Shown in pieces: positions 10,991 through 22,730 of a stretch of DNA of 64,000 nt (position 1 is its first letter; every line of letters begins with the position of its first letter). Origin of the DNA: Porites lobata (taxonomy: Eukaryota > Cnidaria > Anthozoa > Scleractinia > Poritidae); contig CALNXK010000107.1 in assembly GCA_942486035.1 (NCBI GenBank), positions 1,515,001-1,579,000 of the forward strand, in the 5' to 3' direction. Below the pieces are notes generated by a model. The model worked only from the letters and a program-made list of their open reading frames with translations, ran no database searches and was not told the DNA's origin. The position numbers were made by a program, and so were the translations under genes.

Positions 10991-11498
10991 AATTTATCAA
11001 AACTAAGTTTAGGTTACATCAACATCTGTTTTTTTTACCTGTTGTTTTTTGTTCAACTGAAAACAACAGGCAAACAAACATGGCTGTTCATGTTAGACTA
11101 ATAATATCAGCTTTAGATACTAAACCATTTTCGAAATAAGGAAATACTTGATAAATCAGACAGCTGTGGTAATCTGCTCTATATCCTTACTTTTAAGAAG
11201 GACGTAGAATAGATTTCCTCGGGCTGTGTGAAAAATCAGGTTAACTTGACCTAAATTTCGGATAGCCTTATGTAAACAGCTAGAATAAACATTAACTTTT
11301 CACGCTGTAAGGCAATTTCTCGGTGGTGACTTCAATTGATGCTTCAAATTAGGGTTTCGGATAAAGGTTTGGAACCATATACTTAAGATCATTTTTTTAT
11401 GTTAAAAATTATATATTTGGCTAGTTCCAGTCATTTATCGGAATCCCTATTTGAAGTATCCATTCCAGTCACGACCGTATTTCCACGCTATTTGGCCA

Positions 11499-11548
11499 TT
11501 GTCACGGTCGTCACGCAATGCTGGTACAGTCGGCTAGCGTGACCATCG
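11499..11548. other. Stem-loop
   Basis: CACGGTCGTCACGC and GCGTGACCATCGTG form an imperfect stem around a loop of about 20 bases. Function unknown. Confidence 0.4.
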
Positions 11549-12727
11549 TGACTAAAGTTTCAAATCTCGTGGGAACTTAAAGATAGGACAATTTAATTAA
11601 TTACTATGCAGAAAAACATAAAGATTTAAAAGTTTAAAGACTTGCTATCGAATCCAAAATTTTTTTAGGAACTGAAACATTAAATTTTACTAGCTTCACA
11701 TTTTTTTCGCACTAATTATAAACCTTTATTCAAATGAGAAAATTAATCGAATTATTTCTACGGGAAGCAAAACAAGGAAATATTTAAATCATCTTTCAAG
11801 ATCGCTTTAATCCCTTTAGTTTGGCGAAATTTGACGGCGAACCTACGCGGCACTGATTTAAACGAATTCCACATTAGATTATAAGGGCAACCAATTTTAA
11901 GATATAAAACGAAATATTTAAAGCACAATTTACGCGGCACCGGCACTGTAGCAGTACTGCTTAAATTGTCCTTCTTAATGTTTCGCTTTATTACTTTCAG
12001 ATAATTTCGACTCTTTAGAATAACAGCAATAATAATTGACGCGTAAACAATCCGCGTAATTTTGACTTCCAAATTTCCTTTAATGTAGGTCTAAACACTA
12101 AATAAAAAACAATAACTAGGACGAGAGAAATCCAATATCAGTAGCTTCGCAGAGGAGAGATTATTATTGACTTGTGCTCTTTGGTGAAGTTTGTGGGATG
12201 AAGGTCGGTCAGACCAGCGCGATTCTTTGTTCAGTTTTCTGGGCATCGATGACGGAGACCCACTGAAGACTGAGTTTCACTGTCTTGCGCCCTCTTTTTT
12301 CTTGTCCACGACTCTGGATATTTTTCACGATATATTGACTTTGTAGACACGCACTTTCAAACCAAAATTATAATTTTCACTTCAAATTGTTTTGGCTAAT
12401 TTTAATTCCAAATTAATTTGGTGTGGTATTGTGACAGAGTTGAATGGGACCCTCAGAGCATGAGGAGCGAACTCTCACTTTTCTTCACGCTGACCTCCCC
12501 ACTTGGGGACAAACGGCTGAATTTTCTAAGTGTCCAACTGCCCCCAGCTTGAATGAAGGGATCAGATAAAACAGACCAGGATTTTAAAGTTGGAATATCA
12601 AATGAGGACAGAAGAATGAACACCGACTCGGAGCAGAGTGGAAGCAGCCTGGCAGGGACGAGGGAGGCTAGATTACTTTTTTTTGTATTTTTTTTATTGT
12701 AAGTAAATGGACAACAGAGACAAGCTT

Positions 12728-12805
12728 TATTTGTTCAATAAAATACTGTTATCTTCAGTACCTGTGCTGTTTACTTTGTAATCCAACTACTTGAGTGAAC
12801 CAGAT
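12728..12805 (-). repeat. Partial inverted copy of the 24030/25985 duplication
   Basis: The reverse complement contains TCTGGTTCACTCAAG, TGGATTACAAAG and GTACTGAAGATAACAG, matching 24040-24112 and, less closely, 25990-26055. Confidence 0.6.
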
Positions 12806-12813
12806 GAACCCCC

Positions 12814-13335
12814 TTAAGGCTCAGACACAGTAAAACATTACACGCAGTAAAGGCTGGTTTTTTCTAACGACATGAACACAAGCGTCAGTTTAGTGAAGAC
12901 ATCAACAACAAAAAGATAAGCACAACTTTAGGAAACCCACGCACTTATCATAATTCTTCTTCCTCGCTAAGAATTAACACAACATAAGCACAAGCAAGAT
13001 AAACCAAAACAAAGTTTGTTTTGTTGTGCTCAGCTCGTGTTGTATTAATCCTTTACGACGAGAAAACAAGAATAATCTTCGCGCTCACATTTTCAGTTTT
13101 GTATTTTAATAAACTTCAGTTGTTGATGACCTCGCTAAACTTAAGTTTGTGGTACGCTGCTAGTAAAAACCAGCCTTAAAATTACGCTGTGTTTCCACCC
13201 CCAAAACCCTTGTCGGAAATGTTTCAAAAGCAAAAAAAAATACTGCGTTGTAATTTTGCTTTATAACTCTTTATAGGAGAAGAAACACAGTGCAAAGTTA
13301 CCGCGCGAAATGTTTCACTGTTTGTCCGAGCCTTA
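12814..13335. mobile_element. MITE with AAGGCTCGGACA-type TIRs (outer of a nested pair)
   Basis: The left end TTAAGGCTCAGACACAGTAA and the reverse complement of the right end (ATAAGGCTCGGACAAACAGT) match with small gaps and continue to GAAACATT and CGCGGTAA. No coding content. A second MITE (12850-13177) sits inside its left part. Confidence 0.65.
12850..13177. mobile_element. MITE with AAGGCTGGTTTT TIRs (inner of a nested pair)
   Basis: Ends AAGGCTGGTTTTT and AAAAACCAGCCTT are perfect inverted repeats. Subterminal AGTTTAGtGAagACATCAACAAC pairs with its counterpart at 13119-13140. 328 bp, non-coding. Confidence 0.7.
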
Positions 13336-13439
13336 TGATAAGCCAAGTTCTGCTTCACATACTGTAAAGCTTTAAGCAATCAACAAAGCGACGGCGGCAA
13401 GATCGGCACTTGAAAAAATAATTAGCAGTTATGCGAACA

Positions 13440-13850
13440 TCATTTATTGTTTAAATTTTCTCAGCATTTTAACTGATTTACTTTGTACGCGCACGTTTTG
13501 AATTTGATATTTGATGGCTAAATGTTTGTGTTCCGTCTCAAATCCATGATTTTTTTGTTATTACTTTTCTTGTTGCTTTGCGTACAAAAACGAAAAAACG
13601 TGTAAAAAGTTAAAGCGAGCGAGCTGGGAAAGCCTTCTGTCGTTTTAATTTTCTCAGCACTTTAAATTTACCTATTAATTTGAACTTTGTACGCGCGCGT
13701 TTTGAATTTGATATTACTCGGCTAAATGTTTGTGTTCTCAAAACCTTGAACTTCTGATTATTAGATTCTTTTTTTGCATACAAAAGCGAATAAATGTGCA
13801 AAAAATGAAAGCGAGCGTGCAATTTGAAGCCTTTTGTTAGGTGCCATTGT
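13440..13850 (+). repeat. Tandem duplication, ~204-bp unit
   Basis: The landmark ctttgtacgcgc is at 13481 and 13685. Flanking ttaattttctcagca, ttttgaatttgatat, ggctaaatgtttgtgtt, and aaagcgagcg or its variants occur in both copies. Confidence 0.8.
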
Positions 13851-15190
13851 AGTTGCCGTCTTCATTTGTGATTGCTTGAGCTTCAAAAATTGGAAAAACA
13901 TAAGGAAATAAATTTCAGACTTTTTCAGTAAGCGGTTTGTTTTTCATTAAACGGCATCCCACAAAACACATGCACAAAGAAAAAAAACTCTAACAGAAGG
14001 AACTTTACTGTGCTCTAAATCCGATGTCAAACTTGTGTGGGATCTTCTTCAAGGCCGCTTTTGAACTTCACGACTTTGCGTGAGGAGCCTAAATAACGGC
14101 CGAAAAAAAGACTCCAAGTTTGATACGAGTTGTTGTTAATCAGAATTACAATTTGCACATGTATTTATGGATTGCATTGTTATTGCAAAACAAACCGCTG
14201 ATCTGAAGGCCTCAAGGTCACTGTGAACTTTCAGTCCCAAGCTTTAACATGTTATTTTCTTTACTAACTGCTGCGGATTTTCCTTACCATCAGTTCTGAG
14301 AATTTGACAGTTGATCATGACAAAGCTTCCCCCCCATCATAATTATGTTTATTTTCAACACCCTTCCGCTTGGTAATTTACTCAAAGAAGTAAAGAGAAA
14401 TAACATGTTGATCACTCTGGAATTGAAAAAGATGAGTGCAAATTTTCTAAATCTCCCCACTTTACCTCCTCGGAAGAACACTAAATTTTCCACGCTCAGT
14501 TTTATTCAGAGTTTGTCAAACGTACTTTAAAACACTGCGGCCGAAATTTTGGCGCCTCTATTTTAATCATATCATTCTTGCTGTTGTTGTTGCTGTGTAA
14601 TTCTTATTCCATTTCGCAAGCAGTAGACTGATTACATTGGTAAAATTAATTCATACTCAAAGCACTTGCTGTTGTTTTCCACAAAGAAGTTTGAAGGTTA
14701 GGCACGCAATCCAAATTCACAATCAATTAAAACAAATTAAAGGAATAATCCAGTTCACCCGTGCCAAATCTTATTTTCTTGTGATAGAAACTGTGGACTA
14801 AATTTTCCCCGAACGTGGAAATGAAAATGGAATTAGATTGGAATTTACACATTTTATTTACTTGAACTGAAAAATCACCTTCAAGAATAGGAAGGTAAGT
14901 TGTTGCAGTGTTGAATGTCAGTCAGAAATTCAAGCTCTCAAACAAGACAACAGATCAGTTTGCCAATTTGCCACGACCGCAATTTTACCTACGAACAAAC
15001 TCTCCTCTCCTCCCACCGCCCCTCCCCCACCCCCATCAAATGATGGCTTGGCTTGGCTGACGATTTTATTGGTTGTATAACTATTGCAATTGTTGAAATA
15101 GTTAGCAGCCAGCAAGAAGCACCACATTGCACATCATCAATGTGAAGTATCAATGTGAAGTGCATTCAGTCATTCCTAATATAAGACGCA
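13851..15190. other. Unannotated stretch
   Basis: No convincing gene. A consensus donor (gaag/gtaagt near 14893) exists but every upstream frame is closed by stops before it. There is a polypyrimidine patch near 15000-15030 (cctcccccacccccatc). Confidence 0.4.
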
Positions 15191-15229
15191 AGCAAGAGGA
15201 GATTTGAAATGCACTCATCAAGTTCACAG

Positions 15230-15340
15230 AAAACGAATATACGAGTCAGCACAGATATGCAGTCTAACAACTATACCATTAAAATACGAATCCAAAATAA
15301 GGCCACTGTGAATTGGTCAGACCCTTCAGCTGTCATACAG
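15230..15340 (+). CDS. Candidate exon with fibronectin type III-like strands
   Basis: Seen: AG (tcaagttcacag) precedes AAAACGAATATACG and a donor (ATACAG/gttagt) follows 111 bp later, phase 0 to 0. The peptide contains NNYTIKIRIQNKA then TVNWSDPSAVIQ, the Tyr-x-Ile/Val-x-Ile-Arg-x-x-Asn...Trp-Ser-x-Pro-Ser pattern of the F and G strands of an FN3 domain. An ATG at 15209 lies in the same frame, so an initiator exon is an alternative. The rest of the domain was not found nearby; the next 7.8 kb is tandem repeat, which would be intronic if this gene is real. FN3 assignment is inference from a short match. Confidence 0.35.
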
Positions 15341-15540
15341 GTTAGTTCAAACATCGGTCTGTCTTTTGAAACAGTTGGGTTAAATGTCAGATTATTCTGC
15401 ACTGATTCTGTTCAGTCAGAATAAAAATCAACAGGCGGTCAGTTATTCAGTTTGACAAATCCTCGTTCGGCCAGTATTCAAACAATTCAGTCAGTAATAA
15501 CTTTGGAAATTTTTTTCCATTAGCCAAGCAAGTGACTTTA

Positions 15541-15605
15541 AAAGTCTTGGTCATCCTAGTCACCCTATCTGTCACAGTCACCCCACTCCTCTCAGTCAAT
15601 GTAAC
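15541..15605 (+). repeat. Degenerate 9-bp array, detached head
   Basis: Short run of tcatcctagtcaccct-type units separated from the main array by a non-repeat insertion. Confidence 0.7.
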
Positions 15606-15740
15606 TGTCAAAACCCCAAAATGTTCCGATAATTATCAAAATATGCGAATTATGTTAGCGGTGCTATGTTTTAAAAAATGGGAAAAATTATGCTAGTTTT
15701 CTCAAATTATGCTAAAAATTATGCTACCACAATCTATAAA
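15606..15740. mobile_element. Short A/T-rich insertion between array segments
   Basis: Contains repeated ATTATGCTA phrases (about 15686-15726) and no array units. Probably a small non-autonomous element; ends not defined. Confidence 0.35.
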
Positions 15741-18089
15741 AGCCTACATCTTATTAATCCCAGTCATCCCATTCGTCCTAGTGATCACAGTCACCCTAGT
15801 CATCCAAGTCATCCCAGTTATCATAGTGATCTCAGTCATCCCAGTCATCCTAGTCATCCTAGTCTTCCCAGTCATCCCAGTCACCCCAGTAATCCTAGTC
15901 ACCCCAGTCATCCTAGTAATCCCAGTCATCCTAGTCATCCTAGTCACCCTAGTCATCCTAGTGATCCCAGTTATCCCAGTCATCCTAGTCATCCCAGTCA
16001 TCCTAGTCATCCCAGTCACCCTAGTCATCCTAGTGATCCCAGTCATCCCAGTCATCCTAGTCATCCTAGTCATCCCAGTTATCCCAGTCATCCTAGTCAT
16101 CCCAGTCACCCTAGTCATCCCAGTGATCTCAGTCATCCCAGTCACCCTAGTCATCCTAGTGACCCCAGTTATCCTAGTCATCCCAGTCACCCTAGTCATC
16201 CTAGTGGTCCCAGTTATCTCAGCCATCCTAGTCATCGCAGTCACCCTAGTCATCCTAGTGATCCCAGTCATCCCAGTCACCCTAGTCATCCTAGTGAACC
16301 CAGTTATCCCAGTCATCCTAGTCATCCCAGTCACCCTAGTCATCCTCGTGATCCAAGTTATCCCAGTCATCCTAGTCATCTCAGTCGTCCTAGTCATCCC
16401 AGTCATCCTAGTCATCCTAGTGATCCCAGTCATCCCGGTCACCCTAGTCATCCTAGTGATCCCAGTTATCCCAGTCGTCCTAGTCATCCCAGTCACCCTA
16501 GTCATCCTAGTGATCCCATTCATCTCAGTCACCCTAGTAATCCTAGTGATCCCAGTTATTCCAGTCACCCTAGTTATACTAGTTATCCCAGTCATCCCAG
16601 TCACCCTAGTCATACAAGTGATCCTAGTTATCCCAGTCATCCTAGTCATCCTAGTGATCCCAGTCATCCTAGTCATCCCAGTCACCCTACTCATGCTGGT
16701 GATCCCAGTCATCCCAGTCACACTAGTCATCCTAGTGATCCCAGTTATCCCACTCATCCTAGTTATCCCAGTCATCCCAGTCACCCTAGTCATACAAGTG
16801 ATCCTAGTTATCCCAGTCATCCTAGTCATCCCAGTCACCCTAGTCATCCTAGTGATACCAGTTATCCAAGTCATCCTAGTCATCCCAGTCACCCTAGTCA
16901 TGCTGGTGATCCCAGTCATCCCAGTCACCCTAGTCATCCTAGTGATCCCAGTTATCCCAGTCATCCTAGTAATCCCAGTCGTCCTAGTCATCCCAGTCAC
17001 CCTAGTCATCCTAGTGATCCCAGTTATCCCAGTCATCCTAGTCATCCCAGTCGTCCTAGTCATCCCAGTCACCCTAGTCATCCTGGTGATCCCAGTCATC
17101 CCGGTCACCCTAGTCAGACAAGTGATCCCAGTTATCCCAGTCGTCCTAGTCAACCCAGTCACCCTAGTTATCCTAGTGATCCCAGTCATCTCAGTCACCC
17201 TAGTCATCCTAGTGATCCCAGTTACCTTAGTCATCCTAGTGATCCCAGTTATCCCAGTCACCCTAGTCATCCTAGTTATCCCAGTCATCCCAGTCACCCT
17301 AGTCATACAAGTGATCCTAGTTATCCCAGTCATCCTAGTCATCCCAGTCGTCCTAGTCATCCTAGTCATCCTAGTGATCCCAGTTATCCCAGTCATCCTA
17401 GTCATCCCAGTCACCCTAGTCATGCTGGTGATCCCAGTCATCCCAGTCACCCTAGTCATCCTAGTGATCCCAGTTATCCCAGTCATCCTAGTTATCCCAG
17501 TCATCCCAGTCACCCTAGTCATCCAAGTGATCCTAGTTATCCCAGTCATCCTAGTCATCCCAGTCACCCTAGTCATCCTGATGATCCCAGTTATCCCAGT
17601 CATCCTAGTCATCCCAGTCACCCTAGTCATGCTGGTGATCCCAGTCATCCCAGTCACCCTAGTCATCCTAGTGATCCCAGTTATCCCAGTCATCCTAGTC
17701 ATCCCAGTCGTCCTAGTCATCCCAGTCACCCTAGTCATCCTAGTGATCCCAGTCATCCCAGTCACCCTAGTCATACAAGTGATCCCAGTTATTCCAGTCG
17801 TCCTAGTCAATCCAGTCACCCTAGTTATCCTAGTGATCCCAGTCATCTCATTCACCCTAGTCATCCTAGTGATCCCAGTTATCCTAGTCGTCCTAGTCAT
17901 CCCAGTCACCCTAGTCATCCTAGTGATCCCAGTCATCCCAGTCACCCTAGTCATACAAGTGATCCCAGTTATCCCAGTCATTCTAGTCATCCCAGTCGTC
18001 CTAGTTGTCCCAGCCATCCTAGTGATCCTAGTCATCCCAGTCAACCCAGTCGTCCTAGTCACCCTTGTTTTCCTAGTCATCTTAATCAG

Positions 18090-18412
18090 TCATTCCAGTC
18101 AGCCTAGTCATTCCATGCTGGTCATGTTAGTAGTCCCAAAAATCCAAGTCATCTGAGTCATCTCAGTCAGCAGTGTCATCCCAGCCATTCAAGCCGTCCT
18201 AGTGATCCCAGTCATCCTAGTAACCCAAGTCATCCTAGTCATCTCAGTCATCCCAGTCACCCTAATCATCTCAGTCATCCTAGTGACCCTAGTCGTCCCA
18301 GTTATCCTAGTCGTCCTAGTCACCCCCGTCATCTTAGCCATTCCAGTCATCCTAGTCACTCTAGTCATCCCAGTCATTTTAGTCATCCCAGTCACCCTAG
18401 TCATCCCAGTCG
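18090..18412 (+). repeat. Junction block of the large duplication, copy 1
   Basis: Distinctive irregular sequence (tcattccatgctggtcatgt, gtagtcccaaaaatccaag, gtcagcagtgtcatccc, cattcaagccgtcc) followed by a characteristic variant series. It recurs at about 19870-20190 and 22410-22730 almost unchanged. Confidence 0.9.
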
Positions 18413-19870
18413 TCCTAGTCATCCCAGTCATCCTAGTCATCCTAGTGATCCCAGTCATCCTAGTCATCCCAGTCACCCTACTCATGCTGGTGATCCCAGT
18501 CATCCCAGTCACACTAGTCATCCTAGTGATCCCAGTTATCCCACTCATCCTAGTTATCCCAGTCATCCCAGTCACCCTAGTCATACAAGTGATCCTAGTT
18601 ATCCCAGTCATCCTAGTCATCCTAGTCATCCCAGTCACCCTAGTCATCCTAGTGATCCCAGTTATCCAAGTCATCCTAGTCATCCCAGTCACCCTAGTCA
18701 TGCTGGTGATCCCAGTCATCCCAGTCACCCTAGTCATCCTAGTGATCCCAGTTATCCCAGTCATCCTAGTCATCCCAGTCGTCCTAGTCATCCTAGTGAT
18801 CCCAGTTATCCCAGTCATTCTAGTCATCCCAGTCGTCCTAGTCATCCCAGTCACCCTAGTCATCCTGGTGATCCCAGTCATCCCGGTCACCCTAGTCAGA
18901 CAAGTGATCCCAGTTATCCCAGTCGTCCTAGTCAACCCAGTCACCCTAGTTATCCTAGTGATCCCAGTCATCTCAGTCACCCTAGTCATCCTAGTGATCC
19001 CAGTTACCTTAGTCATCCTAGTGATCCCAGTTATCCCAGTCACCCTAGTCATCCTAGTTATCCCAGTCATCCCAGTCACCCTAGTCATACAAGTGATCCT
19101 AGTTATCCCAGTCATCCTAGTCATCCCAGTCGTCCTAGTCATCCTAGTCATCCTAGTGATCCCAGTTATCCCAGTCATCCTAGTCATCCCAGTCACCCTA
19201 GTCATGCTGGTGATCCCAGTCATCCCAGTCACCCTAGTCATCCTAGTGATCCCAGTTATCCCAGTCATCCTAGTTATCCCAGTCATCCCAGTCACCCTAG
19301 TCATACAAGTGATCCTAGTTATCCCAGTCATCCTAGTCATCCCAGTCACCCTAGTCATCCTGATGATCCCAGTTATCCCAGTCATCCTAGTCATCCCAGT
19401 CACCCTAGTCATGCTGGTGATCCCAGTCATCCCAGTCACCCTAGTCATCCTAGTGATCCCAGTTATCCCAGTCATCCTAGTCATCCCAGTCGTCCTAGTC
19501 ATCCCAGTCACCCTAGTCATCCTGGTGATCCCAGTCATCCCAGTCACCCTAGTCATACAAGTGATCCCAGTTATTCCAGTCGTCCTAGTCAATCCAGTCA
19601 CCCTAGTTATCCTAGTGATCCCAGTCATCTCATTCACCCTAGTCATCCTAGTGATCCCAGTTATCCTAGTCGTCCTAGTCATCCCAGTCACCCTAGTCAT
19701 CCTAGTGATCCCAGTCATCCCAGTCACCCTAGTCATACAAGTGATCCCAGTTATCCCAGTCATTCTAGTCATCCCAGTCGTCCTAGTTGTCCCAGCCATC
19801 CTAGTGATCCTAGTCATCCCAGTCAACCCAGTCGTCCTAGTCACCCTTGTTTTCCTAGTCATCTTAATCA

Positions 19871-20192
19871 GTCATTCCAGTCAGCCTAGTCATTCCATGC
19901 TGGTCATGTTAGTAGTCCCAAAAATCCAAGTCATCTGAGTCATCTCAGTCAGCAGTGTCATCCCAGCCATTCAAGCCGTCCTAGTGATCCCAGTCATCCT
20001 AGTAACCCAAGTCATCCTAGTCATCTCAGTCATCCCAGTCACCCTAATCATCTCAGTCATCCTAGTGACCCTAGTCGTCCCAGTTATCCTAGTCGTCCTA
20101 GTCACCCCCGTCATCTTAGCCATTCCAGTCATCCTAGTCACTCTAGTCATCCCAGTCATTTTAGTCATCCCAGTCACCCTAGTCATCCCAGT
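19871..20192 (+). repeat. Junction block, copy 2
   Basis: Same irregular junction as at 18090. The distance from copy 1 is 1782 bp, which is 198 nine-bp units. Confidence 0.9.
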
Positions 20193-22408
20193 TGTCCTAG
20201 TCATCCCAGTCATCCTAGTCATCCTGGTGATCCCAGTCATCCCGGTCACCCTAGTCATCCTAGTGATCCCAGTTATCCCAGTCGTCCTAGTCATCCCAGT
20301 CACCCTAGTCATCCTAGTGATCCCAGTCATCTCAGTCACCCTAGTAATCCTAGTGATCCCAGTTATCCCAGTCACCCTAGTTATCCTAGTTATCCCAGTC
20401 ATCCCAGTCACCCTAGTCATACAAGTGATCCTAGTTATCCCAGTCATCCTAGTTATCCCAGTCATCCCAGTCACCCTAGTCATACAAGTGATCCTAGTTA
20501 TCCCAGTCATCCTAGTCATCCCAGTCGTCCTAGTCATCCTAGTGATCCCAGTTATCCCAGTCATCCTAGTCATCCCAGTCACCCTACTCATGCTGGTGAT
20601 CCCAGTCATCCCAGTCACCCTAGTCATCCTAGTGATCCCAGTTATCCCACTCATCCTAGTTATCCCAGTCATCCCAGTCAGCCTAGTCATACAAGTGATC
20701 CTAGTTATCCCAGTCATCCTAGTTATCCCAGTCATCCCAGTCACCCTAGTCATACAAGTGATCCTAGTTATCCCAGTCATCCTAGTCATCCCAGTCACCC
20801 TAGTCATCCTAGTGATCCCAGTTATCCCAGTCATCCTAGTCATCCCAGTCACCCTAGTCATCCTGGTGATCCCAGTCATCCCAGTCACCCTAGTCATCCT
20901 AGTGATCCCAGTTATCCCAGTCATCCTAGTCATCCCAGTCGTCCTAGTCATCCCAGTCACCCTAGTCATCCTGGTGATCCCAGTCATCCCGGTCACCCTA
21001 GTCAGACAAGTGATCCCAGTTATCCCAGTCGTCCTCGTCAACCCAGTCACCCTAGTTATCCTCGTGATCCCAGTCATCTCAGTCACCCTAGTCATCCTAG
21101 TGATCCCAGTTATCTTAGTCATCCTAGTGATCCCAGTTATCCCAGTCACCCTAGTCATCCTAGTTATCCCAGTCATCCTAGTCACCCTAGTCATACAAGT
21201 GATCCTAGTTATCCCAGTCATCCTAGTCATCCCAGTCGTCCTAGTCATCCTAGTGATCCCAGTTATCCCAGTCATCCTAGTCATCCCAGTCACCCTAGTC
21301 ATGCTGGTGATCCCAGTCATCCCAGTCACCCTAGTCATCCTAGTGATCCCAGTTATCCCAGTCATCCTAGTTATCCCAGTCATCCCAGTCACCCTAGTCA
21401 TCCAAGTGATCCTAGTTATCCCAGTCATCCTAGTCATCCCAGTCACCCTAGTCATCCTAGTGATCCCAGTTATCCCAGTCATCCTAGTCATCCCAGTCAC
21501 CCTAGTCATGCTGGTGATCCCAGTCATCCCAGTCACCCTAGTCATCCTAGTGATCCCAGTTATCCCAGTCATCCTAGTCATCCCAGTCGTCCTAGTCATC
21601 CCAGTCACCCTAGTCATCCTAGTGATCCCAGTCATCCCGGTCACCCTAGTCAGACAAGTGATCCCAGTTATCCCAGTCGTCCTCGTCAACCCAGTCACCC
21701 TAGTTATCCTCGTGATCCCAGTCATCTCAGTCACCCTAGTCATCCTAGTGATCCCAGTTATCTTAGTCATCCTAGTGATCCCAGTTATCCCAGTCACCCT
21801 AGTCATCCTAGTTATGCCAGTCATCCCAGTCACCCTAGTCATCCCAGTCACCCTAGTCATCCTAGTGATCCCAGTCATCCCAGTCACCCTAGTCATCCTA
21901 GTGATCCCAGTTATCCCAGTCATCCTAGTCATCCCAGTCACCCTAGTCATCCTGGTGATCCCAGTCATCCCAGTCACCCTAGTCATCCTAGTGATCCCAG
22001 TTATCCCAGTCATCCTAGTCATCCCAGTCGTCCTAGTCATCCCAGTGACCCTAGTCATTCTGGTGATCCCAGTCATCCCGGTCACCCTAGTCATACAAGT
22101 GATCTCAGTTATCCCAGTCGTCCTAGTCAACCCAGTCACCCTAGTTATCCTAGTGATCCCAGTCATCTCAGTCACCCTAGTCATCCTAGTGATCCCAGTT
22201 ATCCTAGTCGTCCTAGTCATCCCAGTCACCCTAGTCATCCGAGTGATCCCAGTCATCCCAGTCACCCTAGTCATACAAGTGATCCCAGTTATCCCAGTCA
22301 TTCTAGTCATCCCAGTCGTCCTAGTTGTCCCAGTCATCCTAGTGATCCTAGTCATCCCAGTCAACCCAGTCGTCCTAGTCACCCTTGTTTTCCTAGTCAT
22401 CTTAATCA

Positions 22409-22730
22409 GTCATTCCAGTCAGCCTAGTCATTCCATGCTGGTCATGTTAGTAGTCCCAAAAATCCAAGTCATCTGAGTCATCTCAGTCAGCAGTGTCATC
22501 CCAGCCATTCAAGCCGTCCTAGTGATCCCAGTCATCCTAGTAACCCAAGTCATCCTAGTCATCTCAGTCATCCCAGTCACCCTAATCATCCCAGTCATCC
22601 TAGTGACCCTAGTCGTCCCAGTTATCCTAGTCGTCCTAGTCACCCCAGTCATCTTAGTCATTCCAGTCATCCTAGTCACTCTAGTAATCCCACTCATTTT
22701 AGTCATCCCAGTCACCCTAGTCATCCCAAT
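22409..22730 (+). repeat. Junction block, copy 3
   Basis: Same junction. The distance from copy 2 is 2538 bp (282 units). Downstream of it the array becomes irregular and fades, marking the array's older edge. Confidence 0.9.

Larger units (their letters stand above)
10154..12673. mobile_element. 2.5-kb element or pair with ~240-bp inverted arms
   Basis: The left arm (10154-10395) is homologous to the reverse complement of the right arm (12430-12673) along its length: both contain CTCGTCCCTGC, GATATTCCAAC, GCTGGGGGCAGTTGGACACTT and CCAAGTGGGGAGG. The outermost bases ATCTAGCC/GGCTAGAT match. The ~2.0-kb interior has no convincing transposase; a 104-aa minus-strand ORF (11758-12072) shows no recognisable domain. 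It could be one long-TIR transposon or two inverted insertions of one repeat. No target duplication is apparent. Confidence 0.6.

Noticed and set aside
14821..14893. Exon ending at the gtaagt donor near 14893
   Set aside because: All three frames contain a stop between the acceptor candidate and the donor.
15678..18107. 809-residue Ser-His-Pro-rich ORF, with long companion ORFs in other frames and on the minus strand
   Set aside because: The 9-bp unit has no stop in several frames on either strand, so long ORFs are expected; frame-specific conservation and expression context are absent.
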